From Dirofilaria immitis (lineage: Eukaryota > Nematoda > Chromadorea > Rhabditida > Onchocercidae), in the NCBI GenBank assembly GCA_024305405.1, contig JAKNDB010000108.1, positions 62,001 through 126,000 of the forward strand: a DNA stretch of 64,000 bases, given 5' to 3'. Both the position numbers and the translations under genes were made by a program. Shown here one piece after another: positions 36,401 to 61,900 of the stretch. Every line of letters begins with the position of its first letter. Within the stretch, counting starts at the first letter, position 1. The notes below the pieces were generated by a model that made no database searches, was not told where the DNA came from, and worked only from the letters and a program-made list of their open reading frames with translations.

Positions 36401-39400
36401 ATCAACAATACATTTCGCATATGCTATAATGTGGTATATGAGTGATAATACAGTGATCGTTTTCCAACAGGTATTTATTGGTATCCTCATTCGTTGTATA
36501 ATCAACAAGAAGGATCGCTTCTCACACTATACTTTTCTCATGCGGTACTTTCACGCTTCAAAAATATTAGCACAAAAAAAAAAGCTTCCTGAGGAATATT
36601 GGATTAAAATAGGCAAATACCATGAGTTTTATGCCAAAAATTTGTAATGAACTTAATACTCAATTACAGCTCTCCTATCTCAACTAACTGATGAATGGAA
36701 AGTAATTTTAAATTCGGAACTAAATTTATTGAGTGATCAATTCTGAACGGAAGAAAGGGAGAGAAAACACGAAATGTGTATAACATTTTATAGTGGTTCG
36801 AGATGTGTAAGGAAAATGAACAAGAACATTGACCCACAAGTTTTAAGACTATGATACCATCTATATAAGTTAAAATGAATTGCATCTGTAAAATACGCGT
36901 GGTATAAGTTCTTCTATATTAGAAACTTCATTGCCATTCCTTACTAAAATGAAGATATCACATTTAAACCATGAAACAATGTTTGTATAAGTTTATTTAC
37001 AGTTCTCACTTATGGGTTTTTCGCGTTACCTTATAAAGTTAGATGCTTCAATCAAATTGGTAAAAGCATTATAAACTACAAGAAGTTTTTTTCTTTTTTT
37101 TTTTATCACAGAGATTTGTTATCTTTTCTTGATAGATGCTTGATGCGCGAAAAAGGATTTTTATCCAAACTCAAACGTGATTAATCCGTTCAGATAACTG
37201 CAATTATAAAATAAAACGACTATTTAAAACATGACTGCAAGGAAGTTTCAATGCGATGAACTCATTGATGTCAAGAAATTACAAATCGATTTTTTTATTG
37301 CATTTGCTTTTATTTGTTTCTCACTCAAATGTTCACCAATCAAAACACTCTCCATGTCAATGCTCTAGAACTTTTTCCTAATTCTATTATTATATCATCT
37401 TTTCTTTTTTTTTTTTTTAATGCAAGAGACGTAATCTAGCAAGTCTATCATGATAATTATATTCAAAATAAGAATGTAATTTTAAGCAGACATGATTAGT
37501 TTACATTCCGGTTTCGTTGTTCAAAACATTAATCACAACGATTTTCGCTCAATTGGTATTAAATTATAGGATTTATCAGTATGCTTCCTTTCGATAAGCG
37601 TAAATGTTCTGATTAGCCGATTGATGGATATAAGACCTATTTTTTTAAACGATACTCAATATGACTTTTCTTTTGATTAAATATTCATTCACCACTTTCA
37701 TACACCAAATTGCCATCTATTGCCTTTCTGCTGTTGAATATACAAAGCAAAACTATTAGCCGATCATTGATTCAGGAATCGTTTTTCAAACATCTAACAA
37801 TTTAACTTATGACGACTTCTCATTTTGTTACTCTATCTTACTTATAGCCACTTTTGAAGTTGCAGTTTAATTCTAAAATAATGAACTACGACTTATCGCT
37901 TTTGCTTATTATCAAACTTCGATCATCAGTCACTTTTATCTACTTCATCCTTATGATATGAAAATTAAAATTATCGTTTTTGCTATGCTTGACTACTCAT
38001 TTTCTGGATCTGGAAATGGATACATCACCTCGTTGTCCGTTTTAGTCATCTTACTTGTTACTTTTCAGCATTATCTGGCAGCTCATTTATATAAATGAAT
38101 AAATATGGTTCGTCATTAAATTAGCGGGACGATTTCATCAGCTAACTCTGAAATTTCAAGTCGCACAATTAGAAATATATTATTTGTTTGGTAGTAAAAT
38201 TGTTCACGCATTATTTTCGTACTAAAACTTCAGATCAGTTCTCTTTGTTTTTCTATTTTGCGTTAACACGTGATTTAATTTAATCTTCATCTTCCACCGT
38301 TACATCGCGTTACGCAGTTCCCAATCGTTGATTGCATTTTTAATTCAATCAAGAATTTAAGTCGACGTAATCTGCTATCGTAGAGTAACATTATTAACGG
38401 ATTAAACGGTTCAAGTGCATTACCTTTTGCTTCATTTATTATCTCATTCTCATATGCTTCTGCATCTAATTTTATCTTAATTGCTTCACCTTTTGCTCGA
38501 GGTATAATATCATTACTATAAGCATATCCCTATTGAAGTTTTTTGAAGTTTGTAAAAATATTTTCATACTCAAACAATAGCAACTTAGATTCTCAATATC
38601 TAATTCAGTCGAACAATTTTTCTCATTTAGTTAGTTAAGCAAAATTAGATTTAATAGAAGATATTTGTTAAAAATCGATTTTATTCCAAGAGTTACAAAA
38701 TATTACAGAATATATTGAAATATAAAATGAAGATCGATGCATATGAAGTGATGTACTATGATCTGTAGATATCATATCGCCCATTAACTTCGTAATCGAA
38801 ATCGATTATTCACAAATTTTTATTTTTAAGAAAAATTCGAAATTGAATTTTGCCTCAAGAGAGCTAAAATCCTGGAATAAATGATTTAGTAGAATAATTT
38901 CGTTATTAATTTATTCCTTAAACTAGGACAATTTTTTTTTTGAACAATAGAAAAGAATCTCAAATGCTACATTTCAAAAGGGTCTTCATTTCTCCCAATT
39001 ATATTCGGAATATTTTTTTTGCAAAGATAATGCATAATGTTGCTTGCTTCATGAAAATATAAGTTTGATTATTTTGAAGCTAATTTTTGAATCAGTTCAT
39101 AATCAGTTCAATTTTCTTCAGATTAAATGAATATCTTAAATATGCCATATCTAATCAAAAATTAAAGCATTAATACTGTTTGATAGCGAGGAGAAAAAAG
39201 ACAGCACAAAAACAAAGATTTAAATTATTGACCATTATTCATTAATTAGTAATGTTCCTTCGAGGAAAAATATAAAGAATTAGAGAGAAGTTAGTAAAAT
39301 TTTCACCTTCCATATTTACAGATCTACTGATTCGAGAATCAAAAATATTACAAAATTTCTTTTCGCCAGGAACTCCTTTCAGCAATATTGTTTAAACATT

Positions 39401-41831
39401 GATGTGTAATAACTATTTAAAAAAGTCATTCTAAAAAAAAAAAAAAACAAATGAAAAAAAATGCTCTTTATATGAAATCTAACATGAATATTTCATCACG
39501 ATATGAAATGAATCACGATATGAAGTGAAAGTTGTAATAGTCTGATGTTGATTGTGAATTAACAGCATGTTGCTGATGTTGCTGTGAGCTACATGGATTG
39601 TAAAAATTTTTCTTATAGCTTTTATCACGAAATTTTCCCGAAAGTGTTACTCAATACAATGTGAGAAAGCGATATAATCAGGTCATATTGATATGCTGTG
39701 ATAACTTTGTTTCCAAGTCAATATAAAGTTTTAGAAATCTCTGAACATTCTTTCCAGCAACATATAAAAATCATTATATTTCATTATTTAAAAGAAAATT
39801 TCAGATCTGAATACTTATACTTCACATTCCCAATATGAGAGAATTTTTAAATTTATTGTAGATAAAAGATTCTGTTGAAAGATAAAAAAAAGGCTTCGCT
39901 TATATCTTCATGAATCACCTTAATCTAACATCTTTTAGAGATAAATTAACTTAAGGAACTTATCGACTACTTTGCAGCATTAGAACTTTCCTTCTTCATC
40001 TTACTGATTAGTTGTGACACACAATCAAACTATGTCTCCTTAGTAGTTTATAGCGCATTTTTTTCTGACTCAGAATTCTTTCATAAAATAACGTTATTTT
40101 TTTCATATTATTTTAAAATAATTTTACTGATGATGAAGATGATAATATCAAATAGGTTGTAATAGAGAAGTAGTCTTTTTATTTTCGGTGATATCAATAA
40201 GCAAAGAAGATATATTGAGTACTGCATAACATCTGCAACTATCACACTATATCAGTTCATTCAAAAATTCTTTCATGGGAGAAATTTATATTACTTATAA
40301 TAAGTGATGAGGAAAATAAGCGTGCAGAGATTTCGATCAGAAAAATTTTTAAAGAAATTATTGATTTCTTTGCGCATCGATAAAACAAATATTATTGCTC
40401 AAAATTTTTCGTAAAAAAAAAAAATTGGTAAATTGTATTGTCATTTCCTCTTTAGAATCATCATTTTTTTATATATGGAACTTTAAAACGATAACGAATT
40501 ATCCTTCTTGTGGCTAAATAATTAGTTAATAAATACAGCAATTGTTTCATCTAACTTCACGATGTTTATCTGCCATGCACAACTTCAATTATTTCGAATT
40601 TTCTTCTATACTACATGGTATAATGATAATGATGATAGAAAAAACTTCAAAAAAATCCGCTCGTCACTTCAACTTTTATAAATTTCTTTTTGTATAGTTT
40701 TAGGCATTTTACAAAATACATAATTTATTTCATACATAATTTTTAAGTTATCAACGAATACACAATTATGGTCGCCATATTTCCCTCATATATTTTAGCA
40801 TCACACTAATTCACTTCATATATGAAACAATTTGATCATTTCGGTATGTCAGTAAGGTCAAAATAGAAAAGTTCAGAAATGCCTTAAAGTGATTATAATT
40901 ATAATATACGATTGTGCAATATTTCGAGTTTCACTTAAATCATTTGGAGGATTTTACTCCACTGCTTTTTAATTACAAAGACATGCACTTGTAAGCAAGT
41001 TTCAGGCGAAAATCTATACTAATGCTGATTGACTATTCATTTTATTTTAAATCAATCTAAACAAAATTATTTTGAAATCAATTCTGAAAAAAAAAACATT
41101 GTTATCTTTTTATAATTGATTTCATTGATTGAAGAGAATTTAAAAATATCATGTAAGATAAAGCTATTTGAAAATATTTCTACAAAGTAAATCTACTGCT
41201 CAATGTCTAAAAGCTAATTATCTAAATTACTACGTCGAAAGTTTCAAATTGTTTATCCGATCCTTACTTATATTTAATGTTTTAAGTGGAATAGTTTTAG
41301 ACTCATCTATGGTACTTCTTTCAAGTAATTATTGCGCCCATCTTGCACATTCATTTAATCAAATCACTTGTCGAGAACTGTAAATAGAATAAAGAGAAAA
41401 TCTATGACAATCTACCTGAAAAATCGCAAATATCAACTGAGAAGACATTATTTTATTGGCGGATAATTTGTCATAAATTATTTCATAGTCATTTGAAGGA
41501 GAAAAATAAAACTAAATAAATAGTATGAACGGTAGGAAGAAATCAAACAATTAGTAAGCGAAATGATGCGAATCGTTTTTTCATTATCTAAGTCGCCTTA
41601 TTATCTTTTTTTTATTACAGAATTTTTGACCTGTAATGATCAAAAACTAATCATTGACTAGAATCAAAGTGAGTGATTAATTCTCGACTATGTTTAGTAT
41701 CACGATTCACCATAGCATAGAAAATACTGCGCTTAATATTCAAAAAGATCCAACAATATTCAAACAGACTCATAGATGGGTCAAAGAGATTAAAATAGAA
41801 TATATTGGTGAATCGTTATATAATTTAAAAA

Positions 41832-41839
<8 letters not shown>

Positions 41840-41869
<30 letters not shown>
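41840..41869 (+). repeat. (CA)n microsatellite
   Basis: About 15 CA units, located 0.12 kb downstream of the aminotransferase stop. Confidence 0.97.
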
Positions 41870-41872
<3 letters not shown>

Positions 41873-41987
41873 ACATAATTGTAGTGTATTTTAAAATAAA
41901 GGAAATGCGAATTTTGAAGAAGTTATGACATAACAATATGGACAAAGCTCGAAAATGGAGATCATGAATGAGGTGATAAAACGAGTA

Positions 41988-44162
<2,175 letters not shown>

Positions 44163-44604
44163 TTTTAGTCATTATGCATATCGCAAATTAAATTATCATT
44201 TAATTTTACAGTATGCTGCTAATCCTTTTATCAATCACACTCAATGATACATAAAATCTTGCAATATCATTACAACACCATGAATTCAGTTTGTTAAGAA
44301 ATTGAAACTCACATAGAATTTCTCGATTATTCAGTATGAAAATTCAAACCTCTGCTTGCTTAACTGATTGATGCGATCATATTCGAAATCGATAAAGAAA
44401 TGAAAAGATTGCACTGCTGCAAATATGATGCAGTTTGAATAGTTGTAAGAGAATTTGTTGAAGGTTAATAATGTATTACGAAGAATGATGCATGTACGGC
44501 ATGTGCAGTATGCAAGAAGCAATCAAATTTGCAATATCAAGGGTTGATATTCATGAAGAAACTTGTTTTTGCGTTATCTATGACAGGTAATTGCCTCACA
44601 TATA

Positions 44605-44631
44605 CAACACACACACACACACAAACACATA

Positions 44632-44664
<33 letters not shown>
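44605..44664. repeat. (CA)n-(TG)n palindromic microsatellite
   Basis: An ACAC run (44605-44625) leads through ATATACATGT into a GTGT run (44638-44664). The two halves are complementary. It is 0.45 kb upstream of the aminotransferase start codon. Confidence 0.93.
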
Positions 44665-44667
<3 letters not shown>

Positions 44668-45397
44668 AGTTCTATCATGAGATTTTCAATTTCAATTTAA
44701 CTTTTTATCATTTTGCTATCAAAAAGAAAAAAATTACCATTTCCAGCATATCTTGAGCAAAAAAGAAACCGAAAAAAAAGGAAATACTATAAAGAGATAT
44801 AATTTTAAAAGAGGGAAAAAATTATTTATTAAATGCATTTTGCATTGCCCAGGCAAGTTTATTTTTATTTTGATATTGAAGACAACGAATAAATAAGCAT
44901 TAATTGCAGGATGAAATTGATTATTGATGATTATCAATAATCATCTCCAATTCAAAATATGGAATAAGCAGAGATTTATACAGCTATTAATATTTGATAG
45001 ATGTGGTTCGGTATAAATGAAAAGAATAGAAAAAATTTAAAGAAAATTTTTTTAGGGATAAAGAAAGATGGAAGAAGAATTTATATCAGACAGTTGGTGA
45101 TAAGCGAATACAAATGCTTTAACAAAATAATCATCGTACAGGAAATGATAGTAGATATCAATCTGAAATTAAAGAAAAGTAATAAAGAACAGCTAGGATA
45201 TTGGAAATTGGGTGGGAATACAGAATGGTTCTACTGCTATCACTGTTACTTCCTACTGCTCCTGCTATTGCTACTTCTATTGCTTTTGATATTGCTATTG
45301 CTTGAAATAGCATTCATAAGATTGTTTAAATCTACAAATCATTTAAAATTTGAACTTGGGTAAGAGAATAATGTTGGAGAGGTCACAAATGAATAGT

Positions 45398-45458
45398 CAG
45401 TTGCAGTTGCAGTTGCAGTTGCAGTTGCAGTTGCAGTAGCAGTAGCAGTAGCAGTAGA
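45398..45458 (+). repeat. (CAGTTG)n followed by (CAGTAG)n
   Basis: About six CAGTTG units (45398-45435) change to CAGTAG units (to 45458), a single-base drift in the unit. The hexamer is the reverse complement of the array at 25611-25638. Confidence 0.93.
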
Positions 45459-46496
45459 AGTAACAATAGTAGCAACATTTATCGTACAAATCATGTTAAT
45501 AAGCGATCATTTCAGCGGAAGTTGGAGGAGTTGGCAGATTCGATTGAGCGGCATAAATCATCAAGATATATTCGAAGGGTACATACAATTCTGATGATCA
45601 TCAGAAGTCAGAAGAAGATGATAACGAAACGACAGTTTGAGGAAGTTACCAGAGTAGGCCGAGAAGACAATCATCAAATTGCCATATTGCACATCATTCA
45701 TCATTTCCTCCTTCATTTCATCTATTTCTCTTCATAAAAATCACATTGCTATGTATTTTGAAGTGTCATTTGTTGAACTATAGCCAAAAGTCAATATTCC
45801 CTTGTTTTTGTTGACAAGTTTGATAGTTGACATGACCTGTGACACTGTTTGATAGCATATTCGAGATAATGCCTAAGAGAAAATAAAATGGAATCCGATA
45901 AATACATATTTCTTTCACTTATCATCATCCTATTACCAAATATTCCATGATACGATCCTTCCTGTGAATTATAATCATCCATCACTCACCACTTCTTTCA
46001 CCGCTACAGAGCAATCAAATTGACCGAGCTTATCAGTCATGATATTGTTGTTTATTGTTTATCGAATAATATTTATTAATAATACAAAAGAATATAATTT
46101 AAATAAATTGCTATAACAATAAAAACATCTAATAACACTCTGGTACATTTATAAAACAGAACGTCTACTATGTTATTATTATTATAATCATTCATTGAAA
46201 ACCTTTGCTTTTAATTGCATTACATAAATAAAATAAAAATTAGCTTTAACAACAAAATCGAGACAAAAGCAAAGATTTTTGAATACCCGCTTTGCTAAAA
46301 AGACGAACAATCAACCAGTCGCGGAACCGAGATTTTTAGATACGAAATATTAAACTTTTATAATATCTATCACTATCACTCATACTTTTTCACAATTCCA
46401 TTGCAAAACGAATATCCTCCATTCATTTGCATAAATGCTAAATAAACTATTCTTTCATCATTTTTTTCTCCTTCTCTCTTTCTCGCTCTCTTTTTC

Positions 46497-46531
46497 TATC
46501 TATCTCTCTCTCTCTCTCTTCTCTCTCTCAC
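46497..46531 (+). repeat. (CTAT)n/(CT)n tract
   Basis: Short CTATCTAT followed by about ten CT units with one interruption; it lies in a pyrimidine-rich stretch. Confidence 0.9.
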
Positions 46532-46739
46532 TGTTAAACTAAAAGTTTTCAAATAAATTACGAGAATGACATATGTACGTATTAGAATTTGAATAAGTAT
46601 ATATTTTCAAAAACGAAATTCATATAAAAGAAAAAAAGTTTCATTAAATGACAAGTAGAAAATGAAATAATCATAAAAAAATTGATCTAAAATTTTCATC
46701 GATGATTTAGTGATGTTGAGTGTTAAAAGTAAGAAATTG

Positions 46740-46832
<93 letters not shown>

Positions 46833-46857
46833 TTATTATTATTATTATTACTACTAT
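46740..46857 (+). repeat. (CTA)n(TTA)n microsatellite
   Basis: About 31 CTA/ACT units, then seven TTA units and two further ACT units. The poly-Ser minus-strand frame over it is an artefact. Confidence 0.97.
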
Positions 46858-48465
46858 CAGGAATCATTTAACATTTTGACACAGTAGGCTTAATTTAGAT
46901 TATCAATTCTAAAACTTAATTAATTTATTTCTTTTTGGCTCCCTTTTCCTCTTATGGTCTCTCTGCCCATATCATTTAGCACAAAGTATTATATTCGATC
47001 CATTCAACGTCGAAAACTTTGAACTTGTTTCTGTTAGCTTCAGATGATAACAAACATATTATAGGCGAAACATAAGGGTGTATCACAGATGCAAAGGCGA
47101 AGAGGACATGTGAAGCTTTGGCCTTGAATACTGGGAGCTTTAAAATTTACTGAACAACAATTAAAATAAAATAATGGAACAGAGTAAGACAATAACGAGA
47201 AATAGAAATAGGTAATGGAGCTGAAGATAGAAAAAATTGAAATCTATTATATCTGGTCAGATTGATACGATAATTCACTATGCCCTGTGTCCTGGCCCCA
47301 TGCCCTATAACCTTTGTTTCAGCGTTGCCATACTTTCACGTACGATGATGCTATTTGCTAACATATGTCATTTTCATCTCTTTTAATTAACCTTTCTCTG
47401 CAAGCTAATTAATCTACTCTAATCATAATCAAAAGCAAAATTAATTCTTGTCGAAAAATCTTGACTGTATCTGATAACTTTCTTCCCATTTTCTCCTAAT
47501 AAAATTCATTCTTCAAATCTGCAAATTCTTTGTCAAATCTGTATGGAAAGTATTTCAAGAAAATTTGTTCATCCTAAATCATTCTTGGTTTCACTAATTT
47601 CATTTAACTTCTTCAAGGCTATATAAAAAGCAATCCTCATATCATTTCATTTACGTATGTTAAATAATTAATATTTTTTAAATGATTAATATTACAATTA
47701 AACGGTATCTACTCTAAGCGCAGAAGATGGGATTAGCCACAGTAACTAACTTCTTTGCTTTCTTACTTACAGTCTTGTATCTAAGCAAAACTAAGAGAAG
47801 AAGGAGTACATAAATTCAGATTTATATTATCCAGATCTCAGATTGTACACATCTATTGGTGTAATAAAATTTTTTACTCTACTTCACCCTACTTTTTTAC
47901 TCTACACCTACAGTAATAATAATAGTAGAGATATCTAGTCCTAAAAATGAGATGAAAAAATTGGGCACAGTAACCTCTTTGCTTTTTTACTTACAATTTA
48001 TTACCTAAACAAAATTGACAGAAAAAGGACTTGTACAGTAAATGTTCTAGTCTTCTCTTTCTATCTTGCATCTTACTCTATTCCACTATTTCAGTTGCAT
48101 ATTAATATTTAGTAGAATTTAAGTTTAATAATATTCAATGCCAAATTTCACATATTATCTTTGCTTCTGTGTTCATGGTTGAATTAATTTTGTAATATAT
48201 ATATATATATTATCACGAATGGAAGTTAACATGACAAGAAACAGTTAATATGCTTTTTTTTTTTTTTTCTTTAATGGATCTTCCTTTTGACTGGTCCAAA
48301 GTAAGAAGTAATTGTAAAAAAACTTATTTGAAGTTGAGGATAATATTTTTCCGATGCTCTTAAATCCTTATCTGATTCGTTACAGTAAATACAGAAGATC
48401 ATTATGTGAAATGATAAATATATTCATGATCCATTTAAGATAACTAACTTCTCAAGTCTGATCAA

Positions 48466-58346
<9,881 letters not shown>

Positions 58347-58534
58347 CTTGACATTCAATACAGGACATTTACTGCCCGTTGAAATTCTCTCCTCTTAACG
58401 ACAGCAATCTGATCTTACCGCTTCTTGTTACTTGAATAAAAACGTGATAAGCCGCTTAAACATTCGACCAGAAAAACTCCCTCTCTATTGCTTGATTTCT
58501 GAATATTCTGTGAATATATTTGAGCCTATCTGTG

Positions 58535-58575
58535 TCTGTTTGTGTGTGTGTGAGTGTGTGTATGTGTGTATGTGT

Positions 58576-58612
<37 letters not shown>
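58535..58612 (+). repeat. (TG)n / TGTATG microsatellite upstream of unc-3
   Basis: Imperfect TG/TGTA units, then about 15 clean TG units ending near 58612, then further TGTATG/TCTG units to about 58675. The overlapping Cys/Val and His/Thr frames are repeat products. It is about 0.2 kb upstream of the unc-3 start codon. Confidence 0.92.
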
Positions 58613-58615
<3 letters not shown>

Positions 58616-58857
58616 ATATGTGTCCGTATGTGTATGTATCTGTGTTTGTGTCTGTATCTGTATTTGTATGTGCATATAATATATCAGCCAAGAACCTGAG
58701 GATTTATTTGTCTCTCTATTGGTTGGTGTTGACAAAAAAAAAAAACACGCCTCTCGGGATCAACTAATTCGTCAATTTCAGCCGAATTTTGCGCAAAATG
58801 AGAACTGATATTGGAAAAGAATTTTCAGTAGGAAGTATTTGGAATGGATCCGTTGTT

Positions 58858-58925
58858 GTGCTACTGCTACTGCAACTGCTAGTGCTACTGTTACTGTTAC
58901 TGCTACTACGACTACTACTACTACT
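58858..58925 (+). repeat. Degenerate CTA/CTG triplet repeat
   Basis: Consecutive CTA, CTG, CAA, CTG, TTA, CGA and CTA triplets ending in a cleaner (CTA)n. The resulting poly-Leu, poly-Thr and poly-Ala/Thr frames are artefacts. Confidence 0.85.
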
Positions 58926-61900
58926 ACTGGGAGAAGCCTTGAATCACTGGGGAAATCAAAAGCTGATATGAAATCAGGCCTTTCGATTCCAGCCTACCAT
59001 TCTCTAATATGCTCCACCCACCTTCACCACCAATCCTTAATGCATCTTCATTTCACGCCCCTATAATAAACAGACATTCTAATACTGTAATGATATCAAT
59101 GTTAAGTGCTACGACTTCTTCGTCGTCATTCATCGTGTTCCAATCGAACCGATCATTCTGAACTCATCCAGAATCTCATCTTTCATCTCCTATCCTCTGT
59201 CTCTTCCTTTCTTTCTTCCTTCTGCTTTATCCACACTCATTTATCGTTTTGTTTGTTTACTATTAAATTGTTGCGGTAAAGAGTATAAGCTAACGGCTAT
59301 TCTATGCTAATACTTATTTATGCTTTCTTCTTCTTCTTCTAACCGATTCCGCAAAACAATGATGATGATGAAATGAAGAAGAAAGACGGAAGACGGAATG
59401 TTTCAGTCAAATTTGAATTCTTATCATTATAACATAATTGATTTATTGATAATTCCAAGTACTTCTTGTCAAACAATCATCTATATACATACATATTGTA
59501 TGATTTCTATATAGTACTTATCAGCTGTGTATTTTCTAAACCATCATAATCATACTTTTTCCATATTACTTCTTCTTCCCGAAGGCTTAATTCTGAAAAT
59601 AGGTAAAAACTATAAGTCATAAAAACTCGATGATTCAATTCTTAATAAAGTGATTTTTCGGCAGTTGTTTCTTACTAAATACTCTCATTTTAGATCTACT
59701 CTATAATACCACATCAATCCGATGAAAGCATGTATTACATTCCGAAATGAATTAAATACTGCCAGTATAATCTTTAATTGCTTAATACTCGACATTTTTA
59801 GTTCCTTCTTATTTTCTATTCATATCAACTTTCCTCAATTCTACTATAAACTTTCTTGAAATCAATATTTTATTAATAACAACGAAAGCTTTTATACAAT
59901 AAATTACTATTTACTAGTGATGTATTCAAATATATTATCAACATAATAAATCAAATATTTCGAGATATATATAATTTGAAGGTCTTACTTTAAATTTAAA
60001 TTAAATATTAAACTCTGTTTTTCTAACAGAAGAAACTGAATATGACATCATGGCATTTGTAGTATTTGCAGATAGATTCTGAATTTATTTTTTTGTGCTA
60101 CTGATATCGTATGGGATTTAACAGTTTGTCAATTTGAAATACTAAATGTTAGCAAATTGAAGTGTTCAAATTTGCTTGCTAGTGACAAGAATAAGTAATG
60201 ATGAGTTAAAATTGTCATGAAAATGCGAACTGCTAGACTAAACTATCTAAACTAATATTTAAAAGTTATGTTAAAAGAAGTAGCGAAGAATTGAGGAGCA
60301 ACAAATGATTCATCTGGGAATTAAACCATATCAAACTTGCTGCTAGCTGACACTTGATAAAATAGTCAGATATATTCACAAATATCTTTTCAAAACTAAT
60401 ATTAATCATGTTCAAAAATTTCTAGAAGCGCTTTTTTAAATGTAAAAACAATCGATTAAATTTTCTATAAGATTTGAATTTTATATATTATGATACTTGA
60501 ACGTGTGTATTAGAAGAAATTCTTATAATTTTTAAATGATCATTTAATATCCTCGAATATTAGGATGAAAGATTGTTTGATTTTGTTAAAATAGAATAAA
60601 TTGTATGATAATCACTTAAACAAATTTATTTACACCATTAAATCAAATATATCGAAGTAATAAATGACCTAGCAAACATTTGATGAGCTGATGTAATCTA
60701 AAGATATGCAAAAAGTTTTCTAGCTTTATTAAACATGCAATTTCGATTAGATAATTATGAAGTCATTAGAAAAAAATAAGGTACAAATAATCGACCTTTG
60801 GCAATTCGATTAATTCATTTCATGTAGGTAATTTTGCATTAAAAATTCTTAAATCTAATTTACTACAAGATTGTGAGTGAGCATTTTGAGATAACAGATT
60901 ATGCGAAACTTTTTTCGACTTAAGAAATTTAATAAAACAATTAAGTAATTACTATGTCGAAATAACAAAAGTTAACATCTACTTAATTAAGGAAATTTAA
61001 TTCGTTTTTTTTTTTTGTTTTAATTCTTCATTTCTGTTAAACGTTGATTCTTTTCGATAATATAATGACTAATGCATCATTATAATTATATGGTGTGTAT
61101 GAATCATCTTTTGGCCTAAAATATGCCATTCCGACTTTTACCTTTTCCAAATAGAAATCCAGGTTGGGGTAAGTGTAAGTTATTCTAACGTAATAAATAT
61201 TTTTAAAAAAATCGGTAAAATATTTTAAAAGACAAATTCTCTTTTATGACATTATCCAAAAACAGTCATTATCAGAATTTTTTTTTCAGAAAATTTATTC
61301 AATTTAACAGACAAGTTTAAAATTCAAGATGTATTTTACAGTAAAAAGTTATATATATTTGTATGATATTTGTTTAAATCAGCATTTTTTCTTTTTTATA
61401 GATCTTTTCCAATAATTGAGTTTTGATGAACTCTCTGAGGAAATGCTTAAAACATTATTGAAAACATTCAGCATAAATGCGCAACTCATCACATTTTCCA
61501 AAGTCATTTTAATAGTAGTTATCAGCGAGAGAAGGAAATGATTGGTTGTTAAGTCGATTATAAACTTTTCTATCTATCGGCATATTTTAGAATGCTGTTA
61601 CAGAGAATATTCTCCGTCGCAGAGATAAAAAACACTTCAGTTGTATCAATTTTTATCTCCTGAATAACATCTTCTGTGCTTATCATAGATCTTTTTTATC
61701 CCTTACATTTAATGTTACAACAACATTCAAACATTATCGGCATTCTGTTCCGTAAATTTTACAAACATGGAAAATGTTCTAGATTGTTGTGTTATTTCTG
61801 CACTCTTATTTTCAGGTCACAAATTATGGATTGGTCAAAACAAAAATATTTTCCGTAACTGAACGAAAATTCTTATACATATGTTTCCTTGAGAATTTTA

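Larger units (their letters stand above)
25707..41987. other. 16-kb gene-free, repeat-bearing region
   Basis: No exon could be supported on either strand between the MXD and aminotransferase genes. Open frames at 31728-32000, 32531-32752 and 36429-36647 have no recognisable domain and no supporting splice partners. The region holds the simple repeats and hairpins listed separately. The part from about 34 to 41 kb is especially AT-rich, with many A/T runs and nothing else visible. Confidence 0.5.
44163..48465. other. Intergenic region between tatn-1 and unc-3
   Basis: No exon is supported. It holds the 5' flank of the aminotransferase gene, several simple repeats (44605-44664, 45236-45306, 45398-45458, 46497-46531, 46740-46857) and the 3' flank of unc-3. 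The open frames at 45001-45363 and 45522-45737 have no recognisable domain. Confidence 0.5.

Noticed and set aside
36429..36647. 72-codon plus-strand frame ending KLPEEYWIKIGKYHEFYAKNL
   Set aside because: Composition is mildly coding-like but there is no family, no splice support and no neighbour exon.
45001..45363. 120-codon plus-strand frame
   Set aside because: Lys/Asn-rich start running into a Leu tract from a degenerate CTA/CTG repeat; no domain.
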